From Nitratireductor sp. ZSWI3 (lineage in GTDB: Bacteria; Pseudomonadota; Alphaproteobacteria; Rhizobiales; Rhizobiaceae): 47,598 bases of DNA. The translations under genes and the position numbers were made by a program. This document shows, piece after piece, positions 26,280 through 35,375 of the stretch. Numbering within the stretch: the stretch's first letter is position 1; every line of letters begins with the position of its first letter. The notes beneath the pieces are model-generated. The model was given only the letters and a program-made list of their open reading frames with translations. It searched no databases and was not told the DNA's origin. The DNA lies in assembly GCF_024655565.1 (NCBI RefSeq), contig NZ_JANKOF010000029.1:1-47598 (forward strand), written 5' to 3'.

Positions 26280-27596
26280 GTGAACGACCTCGGCGTCATC
26301 GATCGCTTCATGGAGACCTTCATCCGCTATATCGACAGCGGGTTCGGTCTGCTTTCGGGCGATGTCGCCTTCCTCACCACAATCCTGATCGGGATCGACA
26401 TCACGCTGGCCGGCCTGTTCTGGTCGCTCGGCGACGAGCCCAACATTCTCGGCCGCCTTGTCCGCAAGGTGCTCTATGTCGGTGTCTTCGCTTTCATCCT
26501 GAACAGTTTTTCGAATCTTGCGGATATCATCTACCGGTCCTTTGCCGGGCTCGGGATCAACGCGTCGGCCGGCAGCCTGTCCCCCGACGATCTCCTGCAG
26601 CCCGGCCGCATCGCCGCAACCGGTTTCGAGGGTGCCTGGCCGCTGCTCGAGCAGGCAAGCCAGCTTCTGGGCTTCCCCGAGTTCTTCGGCAATGCGCTGA
26701 CCATCTTCGTGCTGCTTCTGGCCTGGTTCCTGGTCATCATCGCCTTCTTCATTCTGTCCATCCAGCTCTTCATCACCATTCTGGAGTTCAAGCTCACCAC
26801 GCTCGCCGGCTTCGTGCTCGTGCCCTTCGCACTCTGGAACCGCTCGGCATTTCTGGCCGAACGCGTGCTCGGCAATGTGATCTCCTCCGGTATCAAGGTG
26901 ATGGTGCTCGCCGTCATCGTCGGCATCGGCTCGACGCTCTTCGGCGAGTTCGCTTCCGCCCTGCAGGGCCAGGAACCGGACCTCGCCGCTGCCATGTCGC
27001 AGGTGCTGGGTGCGTTGGCGCTGCTTGGTTTGGGCATCTTCGGGCCGGGGATCGCCTCCGGTCTCGTCTCAGGCGCGCCGCAGCTCGGTGCGGGTGCGGC
27101 CTTGGGCACGACGGCAGCGGCGGCCGGTGCGACGCTCGTTGCCGGCGGGGCAGCCTACGCCGGGGCTCGCCTGGCCACCGGCGGCAGTCTGTCTGCGGTC
27201 CGGGCCGGCACTGCTATGGGGTCGGCGACAACGGCGGCCTATCGCTTCGGACGGGATACGTCGGGCGAAGTCGGTGTGGCAGGCGTTGCGGCCGGAATGG
27301 GCGGTGTTGCGCGGGCTGCCGGTGGCGCCGTCATGCAAAGCGCGCGATCCGCAGCTGCACCGTTCAGGCAGAGTGCCGATGCCGGGCGCGATGCCGCTTG
27401 GACCGCGACGGGCGGTGCGCCGACCAGCCGCGAACCTTCGGCCGGCACAACGGCCGATAGCGCCCCAGCCTGGGCAAGGCGGCTGCGCTCCGAACAGACC
27501 GCCCGTGCCCATCGCCACACTGCGATGCAGGCCGTCCGCGACGGCGATCGCCCAGGAAGCGGCGCCAATCCCTCCCTCACAGACAAGGACGACTAG
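26280..27596 (+). CDS. trbL: TrbL: polytopic inner-membrane channel protein (VirB6 family), 438 aa, GTG start
   Basis: Several hydrophobic helices lie in the first ~270 residues, followed by an Ala/Gly-rich region and a hydrophilic C-terminal tail rich in Arg, Ala and Ser, as in TrbL. The start is GTG at 26280 with AGGAAGG upstream; it gives MNDLGVIDRFMETFIRYIDS, the usual N-terminus. The stop TAG is immediately followed by the trbF ATG. Confidence 0.93.
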   Translation: MNDLGVIDRFMETFIRYIDSGFGLLSGDVAFLTTILIGIDITLAGLFWSLGDEPNILGRLVRKVLYVGVFAFILNSFSNLADIIYRSFAGLGINASAGSLSPDDLLQPGRIAATGFEGAWPLLEQASQLLGFPEFFGNALTIFVLLLAWFLVIIAFFILSIQLFITILEFKLTTLAGFVLVPFALWNRSAFLAERVLGNVISSGIKVMVLAVIVGIGSTLFGEFASALQGQEPDLAAAMSQVLGALALLGLGIFGPGIASGLVSGAPQLGAGAALGTTAAAAGATLVAGGAAYAGARLATGGSLSAVRAGTAMGSATTAAYRFGRDTSGEVGVAGVAAGMGGVARAAGGAVMQSARSAAAPFRQSADAGRDAAWTATGGAPTSREPSAGTTADSAPAWARRLRSEQTARAHRHTAMQAVRDGDRPGSGANPSLTDKDD

Positions 27597-28328
27597 ATGC
27601 TCTTCAAGAGACCTGTTCAGCGTTACGGGAAGACACCCGAACCCGTCACGCCCTACCAGAAGGCCGCTCAAGTCTGGGACGAGCGCATCGGCTCGGCCCG
27701 CGTTCAGGCCAGGAACTGGCGCCTCTTGGCCTTTGGCTGCCTGGCGCTGGCCACGGGCCTTGCCGGCGGGCTTCTGTGGCAGTCGTTGCAAAGCCGCGTC
27801 GTGCCTTACGTCGTCGAGGTCGACCGTTTCGGAGAGGCGCGTGCCATCGCCCCGGCGATCCAGGACTACGAGCCGTCCGATGCGCAGATTGCCTGGCATC
27901 TCGGTCGCTTCATTTCGAATGTCCGCTCCGTTTCCACCGATCCGGTGCTGGTGCGGCAGAACTGGCTGGCAGCCTACGATTTTGCCACCGACCGCGCAGC
28001 ACTCTTCCTCAACGAGTACGCCAAGGCCAACGACCCGTTCGGCCGGATCGGCACCCGCAGCGTCTCGGTGCAGGTGACCAGCGTAGTCAGGGCCTCCGAC
28101 AGCTCGTTCCAGGTCAAGTGGACCGAGCAGGTCTACGAGCGCGGCAGTCTCGCCAGCACGACACACTGGACCGCGATCCTCACCGTCGTGATCCGCCCGC
28201 CGAGCAACGCCGATCAGCTGCGCAGGAACCCGCTCGGCGTCTTCGTCAACGCCATTGACTGGTCGCGCGAGCTCGACAGCGTCGCACCCACTTCTCCGTC
28301 CCCGAAGGAGCCCGCCCATGAACAGTAG
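27597..28328 (+). CDS. trbF: TrbF: conjugation bridge protein (VirB8 family), 243 aa
   Basis: A short cytoplasmic N-terminus is followed by one membrane helix (LLAFGCLALATGLAGGLLW, residues ~38-56) and a periplasmic VirB8-like domain. Length fits. It begins right after the trbL stop and overlaps trbG by 11 bases, so it is part of the same coupled operon. Confidence 0.93.
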   Translation: MLFKRPVQRYGKTPEPVTPYQKAAQVWDERIGSARVQARNWRLLAFGCLALATGLAGGLLWQSLQSRVVPYVVEVDRFGEARAIAPAIQDYEPSDAQIAWHLGRFISNVRSVSTDPVLVRQNWLAAYDFATDRAALFLNEYAKANDPFGRIGTRSVSVQVTSVVRASDSSFQVKWTEQVYERGSLASTTHWTAILTVVIRPPSNADQLRRNPLGVFVNAIDWSRELDSVAPTSPSPKEPAHEQ

Positions 28329-29343
28329 AACTCCATCGCTCCGCGTCGTGTTGATCCTATCCGCGTCGGCTTTTGCCCTGTCCGCCTGTGCGTCGAAGAA
28401 GGTACCGCCGCCGGAGATTTCCTATGACGCTGCTGATTTCAAATCGGCGGCAATCGAGAAGGTGCCTGAGAAATCGGTGAAGATCGTCGAAGTTCCGAAA
28501 CCTCTGCCGCTGCCCGGCCAGTTGCAGCCCGAACCGAGCAAGGTCGTCGAGGACAAGCGCTTGCCCGAGGAGCGCGTCGCCGATGCCAACAAGGCCGCCA
28601 CCCAGGAACCCACGAAGCATGGCTATGTCAACGCAGTGCAGGTCTATCCTTATGCCGAAGGCGCTCTCTACCAGCTTTATGCGGCACCCGAGCGCGTCAC
28701 CGATATCGCCCTGCAGCCGGGGGAGACGCTCACATCCGTTTCTGCCGGCGACACCGTGCGTTGGGTGATCGGCGATACGGTCAGCGGCACGGGTGAGAAC
28801 CAGCGCACCCACGTGCTGGTCAAACCCTTCGCGCCGAGGCTCAAGACCAACCTCGTCATCACGACCGACCGACGATCCTATCACCTGCAATTGCAAAGCA
28901 CGGTGAAGACCGCCATGGCCGCGATATCCTGGACCTACAGCGAGGACCAGATCATCGCGCTACGCCGGCGAAATGCCCGCGCCGAGGCTGCTGCGCCGGT
29001 GGCGTCCAACGTGGCGCTCGCCGATATCCGCTTCCGCTATTCGATTGCCGGAGACACGCCTCCCTGGCGCCCCGTGCGTGCGTTCGACGACGGTCACAAG
29101 GTCTATATCGAATTCCCGCGCCGCATCGATCAGGGCGAGGCGCCGCCGCTCTTCGTGGTTGGCGCCAAAGGCGACAACCAACTCGTCAACTACCGCATGC
29201 GTGGCAACTATTACATCGTCGACCGCCTGTTCGCCGCGGCCGAATTGCGTCTCGGCACCAGGCCGCAACAGGTCGTGCGCATCACAAGGACGGACGGCAT
29301 GCCGCGGCGCCGTACCTCACTCTTCGGGCGCTGGAGCAGGTGA
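28318..29343 (+). CDS. trbG: TrbG: outer-membrane channel protein (VirB9 family), 341 aa
   Basis: The start at 28318 gives a lipoprotein-type signal peptide with LSAC (cysteine near residue 22), then a proline-rich linker and a VirB9-like C-terminal domain (VYPYAEGALYQLYAAPERVTDI..., FRYSIAGDTPPWRPVRAFDDG...). It forms the core channel with TrbI. An in-frame start 63 bases upstream lies inside trbF and is unlikely because it would put extra residues before the signal peptide. Confidence 0.93.
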   Translation: MNSRTPSLRVVLILSASAFALSACASKKVPPPEISYDAADFKSAAIEKVPEKSVKIVEVPKPLPLPGQLQPEPSKVVEDKRLPEERVADANKAATQEPTKHGYVNAVQVYPYAEGALYQLYAAPERVTDIALQPGETLTSVSAGDTVRWVIGDTVSGTGENQRTHVLVKPFAPRLKTNLVITTDRRSYHLQLQSTVKTAMAAISWTYSEDQIIALRRRNARAEAAAPVASNVALADIRFRYSIAGDTPPWRPVRAFDDGHKVYIEFPRRIDQGEAPPLFVVGAKGDNQLVNYRMRGNYYIVDRLFAAAELRLGTRPQQVVRITRTDGMPRRRTSLFGRWSR

Positions 29344-29353
29344 GGAGGCAGTC

Positions 29354-30571
29354 ATGACCGATACATCCGCTTCCCACGCTCCTCCCAAAGTCGATCCCGA
29401 GAGCCTGCAGCTGCGGGTTTCACCGCGCCGCACCGTGCGCTTCAAACGCGGTGTGATCATCGCCATCGCTGCTCTTGGTTCAGGGACCATCCTCGGCGTC
29501 ACCATGATGGCGCTGCAGGGACCGGCATTGCGCATCAAGGAGCAGGCCGAAGAACTCTACAACACCGAGCGCAAGCCGACGCCCGAAGGGCTTGAAACGC
29601 TTCCGGGAGACTATTCGCAGATGAAGCGGGAGACGCCGGTGCTGGGGCCGCCGCTGCCCGGCGATCTCGGCGGCCCCATTCTCGAACGTCAGCGCCAACT
29701 CGGCATCGCACCCGGGCAGGAGGTTTCCGACGAGGAGCAGCGCCTCGCCCAGCAGGCGATCCAGGCCCGCGAGTCGGAGGTATTCTTCCGGATCGAGAAC
29801 AGGACCAGGATGACCGATGCTGTCGGAACGGAAATAGGCGCCCGCGCGCAATCGGAAACGGTATTGCCACAATCAGAGGTCGGGCAAGCGCCGGCCTCCG
29901 TGGCACCAGCCGAAGGCGACCAGAACAACCAGCAGCGCAAGCTGGACTTTGTCAGCCAGCGTGACGCAAACGGGATCTACAATCCGCACTCCCTGCAGAC
30001 GCCGGCCTCACCCCATCAGCTGATGGCCGGCAGCGTGATTGCGGCGAGCCTGATCACCGGCATCAATTCCGACCTGCCGGGCCTTGTCGTCGCCCAGGTC
30101 ACCGAAAACGTCTACGACACGGTGACAGGCAGCATCTTGCTGATCCCGCAAGGCTCCCGCCTCATCGGCACCTATGACAGCGTCGTCGCCTTCGGCCAGA
30201 GGCGTGCACTCCTCGTCTGGCAGCGCATCCTGCTGCCCGACGGCTCGTCCATCGAGATCGAGAGTCTGCCCGCCACCGACACGGCCGGTTATGCCGGGCT
30301 CGAGGACGAGGTGGATTTCCATACATGGCGGCTGATCAAGGGCGTCGCGCTCGCCACGTTGCTCGGCGTCAGCACGGAACTGAGCCTCGGCCAGGATGAA
30401 AGCGACCTGGTTCGCGCCATCCGCGAGTCCACCCAACAGAATGTCAACCGCGCCGGCCAGCGCATCACCGAGAAGAATCTCAACATCCAGCCGACCATCA
30501 CCGTCCGCCCCGGATGGCCGCTGCGCGTCGTCGTCCACAAGGACCTCAGGTTGCGGCCTTACAGGGGTTGA
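29354..30571 (+). CDS. trbI: TrbI: channel scaffold protein (VirB10 family), 405 aa
   Basis: A cytoplasmic N-terminus of ~35 residues, one membrane helix (GVIIAIAALGSGTILGVTMM), a proline/glutamate-rich periplasmic linker and the conserved C-terminal VirB10 domain (LITGINSDLPGLVVAQVTENV..., IPQGSRLIGTYDS) are present. The start at 29354 has GGAGG upstream. It spans both membranes together with TrbG. Full length. Confidence 0.95.
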   Translation: MTDTSASHAPPKVDPESLQLRVSPRRTVRFKRGVIIAIAALGSGTILGVTMMALQGPALRIKEQAEELYNTERKPTPEGLETLPGDYSQMKRETPVLGPPLPGDLGGPILERQRQLGIAPGQEVSDEEQRLAQQAIQARESEVFFRIENRTRMTDAVGTEIGARAQSETVLPQSEVGQAPASVAPAEGDQNNQQRKLDFVSQRDANGIYNPHSLQTPASPHQLMAGSVIAASLITGINSDLPGLVVAQVTENVYDTVTGSILLIPQGSRLIGTYDSVVAFGQRRALLVWQRILLPDGSSIEIESLPATDTAGYAGLEDEVDFHTWRLIKGVALATLLGVSTELSLGQDESDLVRAIRESTQQNVNRAGQRITEKNLNIQPTITVRPGWPLRVVVHKDLRLRPYRG

Positions 30572-30583
30572 AGAGGAACGACC

Positions 30584-30856
30584 ATGGCTAATCTGAAACT
30601 CGGAAAGCTTCCCGACCGTGCACCCTCAAAGATCACCCTCACGGTCAGTGCTAAACTGAATCAGGCGCTCCGCGATTACGCTGCACTCTATCGTCAGACC
30701 TACGGCGAATCCGAATCTGTCGCCGAACTCATCCCCTTCATGCTTGAAGTATTCCTTGAAAGCGATCGAGGGTTTATTAAGGCCAGAAGAGAGGGTTTAC
30801 TGACCGCCGACGTGTCAGAGACATCGCGACGAAAGTCAGTTTATGGTTCTGAATGA
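30584..30856 (+). CDS. DUF2274 family protein, 90 aa
   Basis: The start MANLKLGKLPDRAPSKITLT is typical of DUF2274, small proteins that follow trbI in ICEs and plasmids of Proteobacteria. Function is unknown; the fold may be RHH-like. GAGG lies a few bases upstream. It is the last gene of the trb operon. The start of the broken PLD-like gene overlaps its end by 14 bases. Confidence 0.85.
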   Translation: MANLKLGKLPDRAPSKITLTVSAKLNQALRDYAALYRQTYGESESVAELIPFMLEVFLESDRGFIKARREGLLTADVSETSRRKSVYGSE

Positions 30857-31768
30857 CGAGACGGAGTTATGGTTGAGGGGCATCAATAAGCCGTCCTCGC
30901 AAAGTCGATCAGTAGATGTCGTGTTTGGGGCCGGTAGCAGACTGGCCGCCTTTGAGCTGACAGGCTGGATAGCGGACATTCGCTCAGCATCTCTGGGGAG
31001 ACACCCTTCCAGCTGACGGTCAACAAAGTCGAGCAGAATGGAACGGAATTCAGTTGGTTGCGACCGCAGCAGATACTGACATCTATTAACGATGTGTCTC
31101 GAGAGGAGCCGGGTTTGGTGGACCCCATTTATACCAATTTCATCCTGACGAACGCGCTCAAGGCCATCGACGGCGATGAGGAGGCACAGCGGTGGTTCGG
31201 GCAGAAGGAATTCAGGCTGGGTATTAGCGCCTACCAACAAGAACTTGAAAGGGAGATCGCGGGGCTAAAGCGCGAAGAACGAAACCCTAGACATCTCATA
31301 CACCTCATCGTTAGAGAAACGTCTGAGGCAAGACGGGATGCAATGAAGACCTTACGCCAGTGGCTGCGTGATGCGACTCAGATCGACCTCGTGGACCCGT
31401 ACCTCCTCACAAAGATCCCTCGCTGGGGTGCCACGGAGATAGCGACCTTCGCCAGTGATTTAGCTTCTATCCTGCCGAGAGGCGCCACTGTGAACATTTT
31501 CATCAACGGTTACAGCAATGACGTGCGCACAACTGTCTGGAAGAAGATCAAAGAGGGACGTACCGCGCGGCTGATCCAGACAGAACGATACCATGACAGA
31601 TTCATTGTCACAGACGCCGGTGTGAAGCTCATGGGAGCATCATTCAACGGCTTGGGTAGAAAGATCTCGGCACTAGTCGATCTCGACGATGAAGATGCGG
31701 CAGAAATCAGAGGAGGCGTCCAACGAGAGAGGTTAGTGGGAAAAAGACTCGCTGGTCCTCCATTCTAG
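30843..31768 (+). pseudogene. Phospholipase-D-like gene broken by an apparent single-base deletion (intact ~308 aa)
   Basis: Two overlapping reading frames together read as one protein. The first runs from ATG 30843 and stops at 31014-31016; the second is open from 30956 to the stop at 31766-31768. One extra G in the GGGG run at 30995-30998 joins them as ...RSASLG-ETPFQLTVNK.... The C-terminal part has YHDRFIV and, further on, MGASFNGLG, resembling the H-x-[KR]...G-S-x-N active-site motif of PLD-like nucleases or lipases. Taken alone, the longer fragment would need a TTG start at 31058 that has no upstream support. The cause may be a real mutation or a sequencing error. The location beside SIR2-HerA suggests a defence effector, which is inference. 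Confidence 0.65.
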
Positions 31769-32105
31769 GCGAGAACAGACGTTTCTGCGACCGACAGGCC
31801 AGGTGAGTAGTCCTGGCAACCGACCGCTTGGTTTAGTGAGAGTTCAGGTCTCGCATGGATCGGGAGCCAGCGACCCCGCGTTCCGCACACCGGACACGCG
31901 CATCAACGACCTCTACAATCAGCTCGCCAAGTGAATCGCAACGCATAGGCGCGACCGCGCGCTTGGGCGATTCAGCTGCGATCTCTTCCAGGTTCCAGAC
32001 GATGTCCGGGCAAGCAAAATCATTTGTCGGCGCCGGTCTCGTACCTAGAGGAAGGTATCCCTCAAAGAGAGGCGGCTAATTGCGAGATACGAAGCCGACC
32101 TCCTG
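31769..32105. other. Gap between two cargo genes, with a possible coding remnant
   Basis: The 337 bases lie between the PLD-like gene (+) and the herA end (-). One plus-strand frame is open across 31770-31934 and ends ...RTPDTRINDLYNQLAK followed by TGA, which reads like the C-terminus of a lost gene; no credible start or family was found. The rest (31935-32105) shows nothing I can name. Confidence 0.35.
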
Positions 32106-33944
32106 TTACGCGGCGGGCACGATATCCCGAAACCGAATAGTTGCGCTTCTCGGTTTCAGCTGTTCCTCCAGCGGACGTATAGCGAGCTTGAGCGGCATTT
32201 GCCCGGCGATTCCACTGAAAATGCACGTGCCGGTCGGCAACGTCGGAATGGATTCTTCGGTGAGCTTGTCGATGTAGGAAACCGCACTGGCGATTGATTG
32301 AAGGTCCTTCTGATTGATCAGCCGGTGAATGAAGTAATTGTGCGCCTGCGACGTGATCGTCGGCGATATATCGTTCGGGCGCTGGCTTGAGATGGTTACA
32401 AAGACCCCAAACTTGCGACCTTCCTTGATGATCTCCTCAAACGTTTCCAAGCGATAGTCCTTCCAACTCTCCGCCTCACGGAAAGACTCGCGCGATAGGA
32501 TGTTGTGGGCTTCATCGATCACCATGTTGAGCGTGTGGTTTGGCCCTAGCCTTTTGTGATCCTCATAAACCTTCTTGGCGACGAGAAGGGGGATCGTCTT
32601 CTTCATCTCCAAGTTCACACCGCCAAGCGCGATCACCACAACGTTCGACTCGAATAGGTTTCCTGCTGGGTCGTTGCTGAATACCTTGCGAATATCGGCT
32701 TGCTTGCTCTTCAGCTTGTTGATGGCAGGCGCGATGTGTTCGTTCTGCGCTCGGTTTGAAAGCACATCCCAGATGAGCTGCACATAGGCGAACGTGATCA
32801 GGTCGCTTACGGCGTCGTTGGCGAACTCGAAGCTGGCGACGTGACCATAGACAAAGGTTTCAGGGATCTGAGCCGGGGTAGATTTCAGGAACGTGTTCGT
32901 TCCCCTAATCTTGTACTCGCTCTGAACGTTGTGCCATTCGAGATCAGCGGCGAGCTCAATGCGTTCGCCATCAGCGTCATGTTCCGGCAATATCTGACGC
33001 AGGTAGTCCATGAGCAGGTCTACACGTATTTTATCGGACATCTGGAGAATCTGTGTGACCTGCAAACGCAGAGTATTGCGCATGTAGCCGATAGAGTCGG
33101 GGTTACCGAGTATCTTTTTCTGCAGATCAAGCGTGCGTTTCAGAAAGGGTTTTTGCGTTTTCTCAGTCGCGTCGGCGAGAATGCTGACGATTTCAATGTC
33201 GGCAAATCCGGCACCACCGAGTGGAATCTTGCCTCCGTTGTCGTTACGGGTGGACAACTCCAGAACCGCCTTGTGCTGCGTGAGGCAAGCGTCGCCAACA
33301 TATTCGTTGTTGAAGTCGAACAGGATGATCCGGCAATTGGATTCGAACGCAGCTGTATTGCGCGCGCGCATCCTGGCGACGAATTCCTGATAGAGCATCG
33401 CCAGCGTGTTGGATTTGCCACTGCCTGTATTGCCGAAGATGGCGATGTGGCTGTTCATCAGCCCGTCGACAGGCAGTGCGATGTCATACCCTTCGTATTC
33501 GGATTGCGCGACGTCGAGTGCAACACCGTCTTGCGCAATCAGGTTGTGAACCTGATGCACCTTTTCCTTAGTGAGAAGGAACGCCTCGTTCCCAACAAGC
33601 GGTAGTTCCTTGGTTCCGCCGAAGAAGTGTCCCTTGTGATCGAGGAAACCAACCAGTGAGACTGTCAGGATACGCTTACCATTTAAGTAGGCGAGCGTGC
33701 TCGACTTGCGATCTTCGGCCTGCGCGTTCTCGCCTTCAACCTTGCCGATGAGACTCAGAAAGCCTTTGCGAATATCGACATAGCTTCCAACCGCAATATT
33801 CCGCAGCACATCCCCGTCGAAGAACAACTCGGAGAGGTTCTTGTCGGTATCCACCGAAATGAAAACTTTTCGGCCTGTGACCGCCGAGACTTCGCCGACC
33901 CTTAGAGCAGCTTCTCGTGCGAGACGATCGGGTTCAAAAAGCAT
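32106..33944 (-). CDS. herA: HerA-like hexameric ATPase of a SIR2-HerA defence pair, 612 aa
   Basis: The N-terminal HAS-barrel region is followed by Walker A GNTGSGKS (residues 171-178), a long HerA/DUF87 domain, Walker B LNMVIDEAHNILS near residue 475, and an SQRPNDISPTI segment with the expected sensor/arginine-finger region. The start at 33944 (MLFEPDRLARE) is preferred over an ATG 135 bases upstream because it gives the normal N-terminus and overlaps the SIR2 stop by 11 bases. HerA partners of SIR2 form a large complex that degrades NAD+ and/or DNA on phage infection (reported for SIR2-HerA, also called Nezha). The gene is intact. Confidence 0.88.
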   Translation of the reverse strand: MLFEPDRLAREAALRVGEVSAVTGRKVFISVDTDKNLSELFFDGDVLRNIAVGSYVDIRKGFLSLIGKVEGENAQAEDRKSSTLAYLNGKRILTVSLVGFLDHKGHFFGGTKELPLVGNEAFLLTKEKVHQVHNLIAQDGVALDVAQSEYEGYDIALPVDGLMNSHIAIFGNTGSGKSNTLAMLYQEFVARMRARNTAAFESNCRIILFDFNNEYVGDACLTQHKAVLELSTRNDNGGKIPLGGAGFADIEIVSILADATEKTQKPFLKRTLDLQKKILGNPDSIGYMRNTLRLQVTQILQMSDKIRVDLLMDYLRQILPEHDADGERIELAADLEWHNVQSEYKIRGTNTFLKSTPAQIPETFVYGHVASFEFANDAVSDLITFAYVQLIWDVLSNRAQNEHIAPAINKLKSKQADIRKVFSNDPAGNLFESNVVVIALGGVNLEMKKTIPLLVAKKVYEDHKRLGPNHTLNMVIDEAHNILSRESFREAESWKDYRLETFEEIIKEGRKFGVFVTISSQRPNDISPTITSQAHNYFIHRLINQKDLQSIASAVSYIDKLTEESIPTLPTGTCIFSGIAGQMPLKLAIRPLEEQLKPRSATIRFRDIVPAA

Positions 33945-34977
33945 GGCCCTGCCCCGGCAAAATCGACGCCAAGAAGTTGTTAAAGCGATTGAAGTCGATG
34001 CTTTCTCCAGCGGCGGGCGCCACCACCGCCACGTTCCGTTGCTTGGAGAACTTAGCCTGGTAGCCTGCCGCTGATTCATGGTTGAAGGAGAAGACGATCA
34101 GCTGCGTTGTTGGGTTACGCAGCGCGCGCCGCGTTAAATCTAATAGGTGCTCATCTGCAAAGGAAAAGCCAAAGGCGATGAGCACCGTGTTCTCTTGATC
34201 CATCGCTTTCGAGAACAATCGGAGCAAGTCGTAGTAGACTCGCTCCATCAGGGTCGTATGGTGCTTTCGCAGATTGGGTAGGATCAAAAAGTGCTTTGAC
34301 AGGTACCCATTCACCTCGTTGATGTCCCCCTTTTGCTCGTCAGAGAGTTTCAGCACGGCGGTGGGATCGAAGACGATTGAGTCCGTCTTCCGCCGCCAAG
34401 ACAACGACCCGTGGAGCTTTACTAGATTGATCGTCGGTATCTCAATCTGTTGGCCGTACACCGGACCCGATCGGTAGGTGCGGTCAAAATAGCGCTCGGG
34501 CGTGAACATGAATTCGGGATTGAGGCTCGACGAGCGCTCGAATCCGTCGTTCAGGATCACCGACGGAACGAGACTCGACGCGTGCTCCAAGAACATGTCG
34601 TAGTTTGTGGTGAAGACGGTCGCTTGGCGGGGTAGGAGGATATTCTTTCGCGCAAACAATATGCGATCGATCGTTGTCAAAAATGCCTTGTAGCTCGCCA
34701 CCACACCGTGAACCGGGTCTTGCTCTGGCGCGACCGCCATCTTGGAATGAACAGCGTCGATCTGTTCGACAAAAGTCAGACATCTGCAGCTCGCAGCCTC
34801 TTCGTCGCCGTTAGCCAAGAGCGTGTCAATTTCGGTTTCGATGTTTCCTGCAACCGGGATGGCTGGGAAGGATGCTCCGGAGCCAATCAGGAAATTGATG
34901 TTCCCCGATTGGATGTAAGACTCCAGATACTTCGACGTGCTTTCTCCGTCCGCCGTTGTATGTAAAACATCGGCCAT
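33934..34977 (-). CDS. SIR2-like NADase, effector of a SIR2-HerA defence pair, 347 aa
   Basis: The NAD-binding SIR2 motifs are in order: GSGAS at residues 32-36, TNYD at 124-127, and KLHGS with the catalytic histidine H189. A GFSFADEHL segment follows at ~270-278, typical of defence SIR2 proteins. In this family the domain hydrolyses NAD+ rather than deacetylating proteins. The coupled downstream gene is the HerA ATPase. The promoter region upstream (34978-35050) shows no clear sigma-70 box. No extra domain is fused to it. Confidence 0.88.
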   Translation of the reverse strand: MADVLHTTADGESTSKYLESYIQSGNINFLIGSGASFPAIPVAGNIETEIDTLLANGDEEAASCRCLTFVEQIDAVHSKMAVAPEQDPVHGVVASYKAFLTTIDRILFARKNILLPRQATVFTTNYDMFLEHASSLVPSVILNDGFERSSSLNPEFMFTPERYFDRTYRSGPVYGQQIEIPTINLVKLHGSLSWRRKTDSIVFDPTAVLKLSDEQKGDINEVNGYLSKHFLILPNLRKHHTTLMERVYYDLLRLFSKAMDQENTVLIAFGFSFADEHLLDLTRRALRNPTTQLIVFSFNHESAAGYQAKFSKQRNVAVVAPAAGESIDFNRFNNFLASILPGQGHAF

Positions 34978-35375
34978 CCTATCCCCCGCCCCTACTTGAG
35001 CATTTTCGCGAGGAAGGCAGTTTAACCGAATTAGCGGCGGCGTCGAAGCCGCGTTTTTACCTAGTCCTTTTGGTCCCGGCCTTGAGCATCTCCGCCAAAT
35101 GCTCGGATGTCCGCATCTGTTCGGCGGCCATAATGGGTTATGACCGACATTGGGGCGCTGAGCCGCCGCGCGCTGCCCAGGGCAGGCATTGATCTGGCCC
35201 GGTCAGCATGTTCATCGGAACCTCTATTCGGCGCCAATAACTCGACCTTGCATCTCGCTGCGTTCACGCATTGTGCACTCTTCAACCGGTACCCTGCGAA
35301 ATTCGCAGAAAGTCTATAACTCCCTTGCAGCGGCGAACGAAGGTGGGCTCTCGAAAAGTCGCACAAGGCACTCGC
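34978..35375. other. Non-coding gap between the SIR2 gene and the integrase end
   Basis: The 398 bases contain no convincing gene. A short hairpin, GCGGC-GTCGAA-GCCGC followed by GTTTTT (35037-35058), has the form of a weak plus-strand terminator, but no plus-strand gene ends near it. The SIR2 promoter should lie next to 34978. Confidence 0.45.
35037..35058 (+). terminator. Weak candidate Rho-independent terminator
   Basis: A five-base GC stem (35037-35041 with 35048-35052), a six-base loop and a run of five T after one G are present. It has no upstream plus-strand gene in the window, so it may be a relic or chance. Confidence 0.25.

Noticed and set aside
33945-34079. N-terminal extension of HerA inside the SIR2 gene.
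   Set aside because: The 45 extra residues are low-complexity out-of-frame SIR2 sequence; MLFEPDRLARE is the natural start.
35057-35131. Tiny minus-strand ORF (24 codons, MAAEQMRTSEHLAEMLKAG…).
   Set aside because: Too short, no Shine-Dalgarno or family; a stop precedes it in frame.
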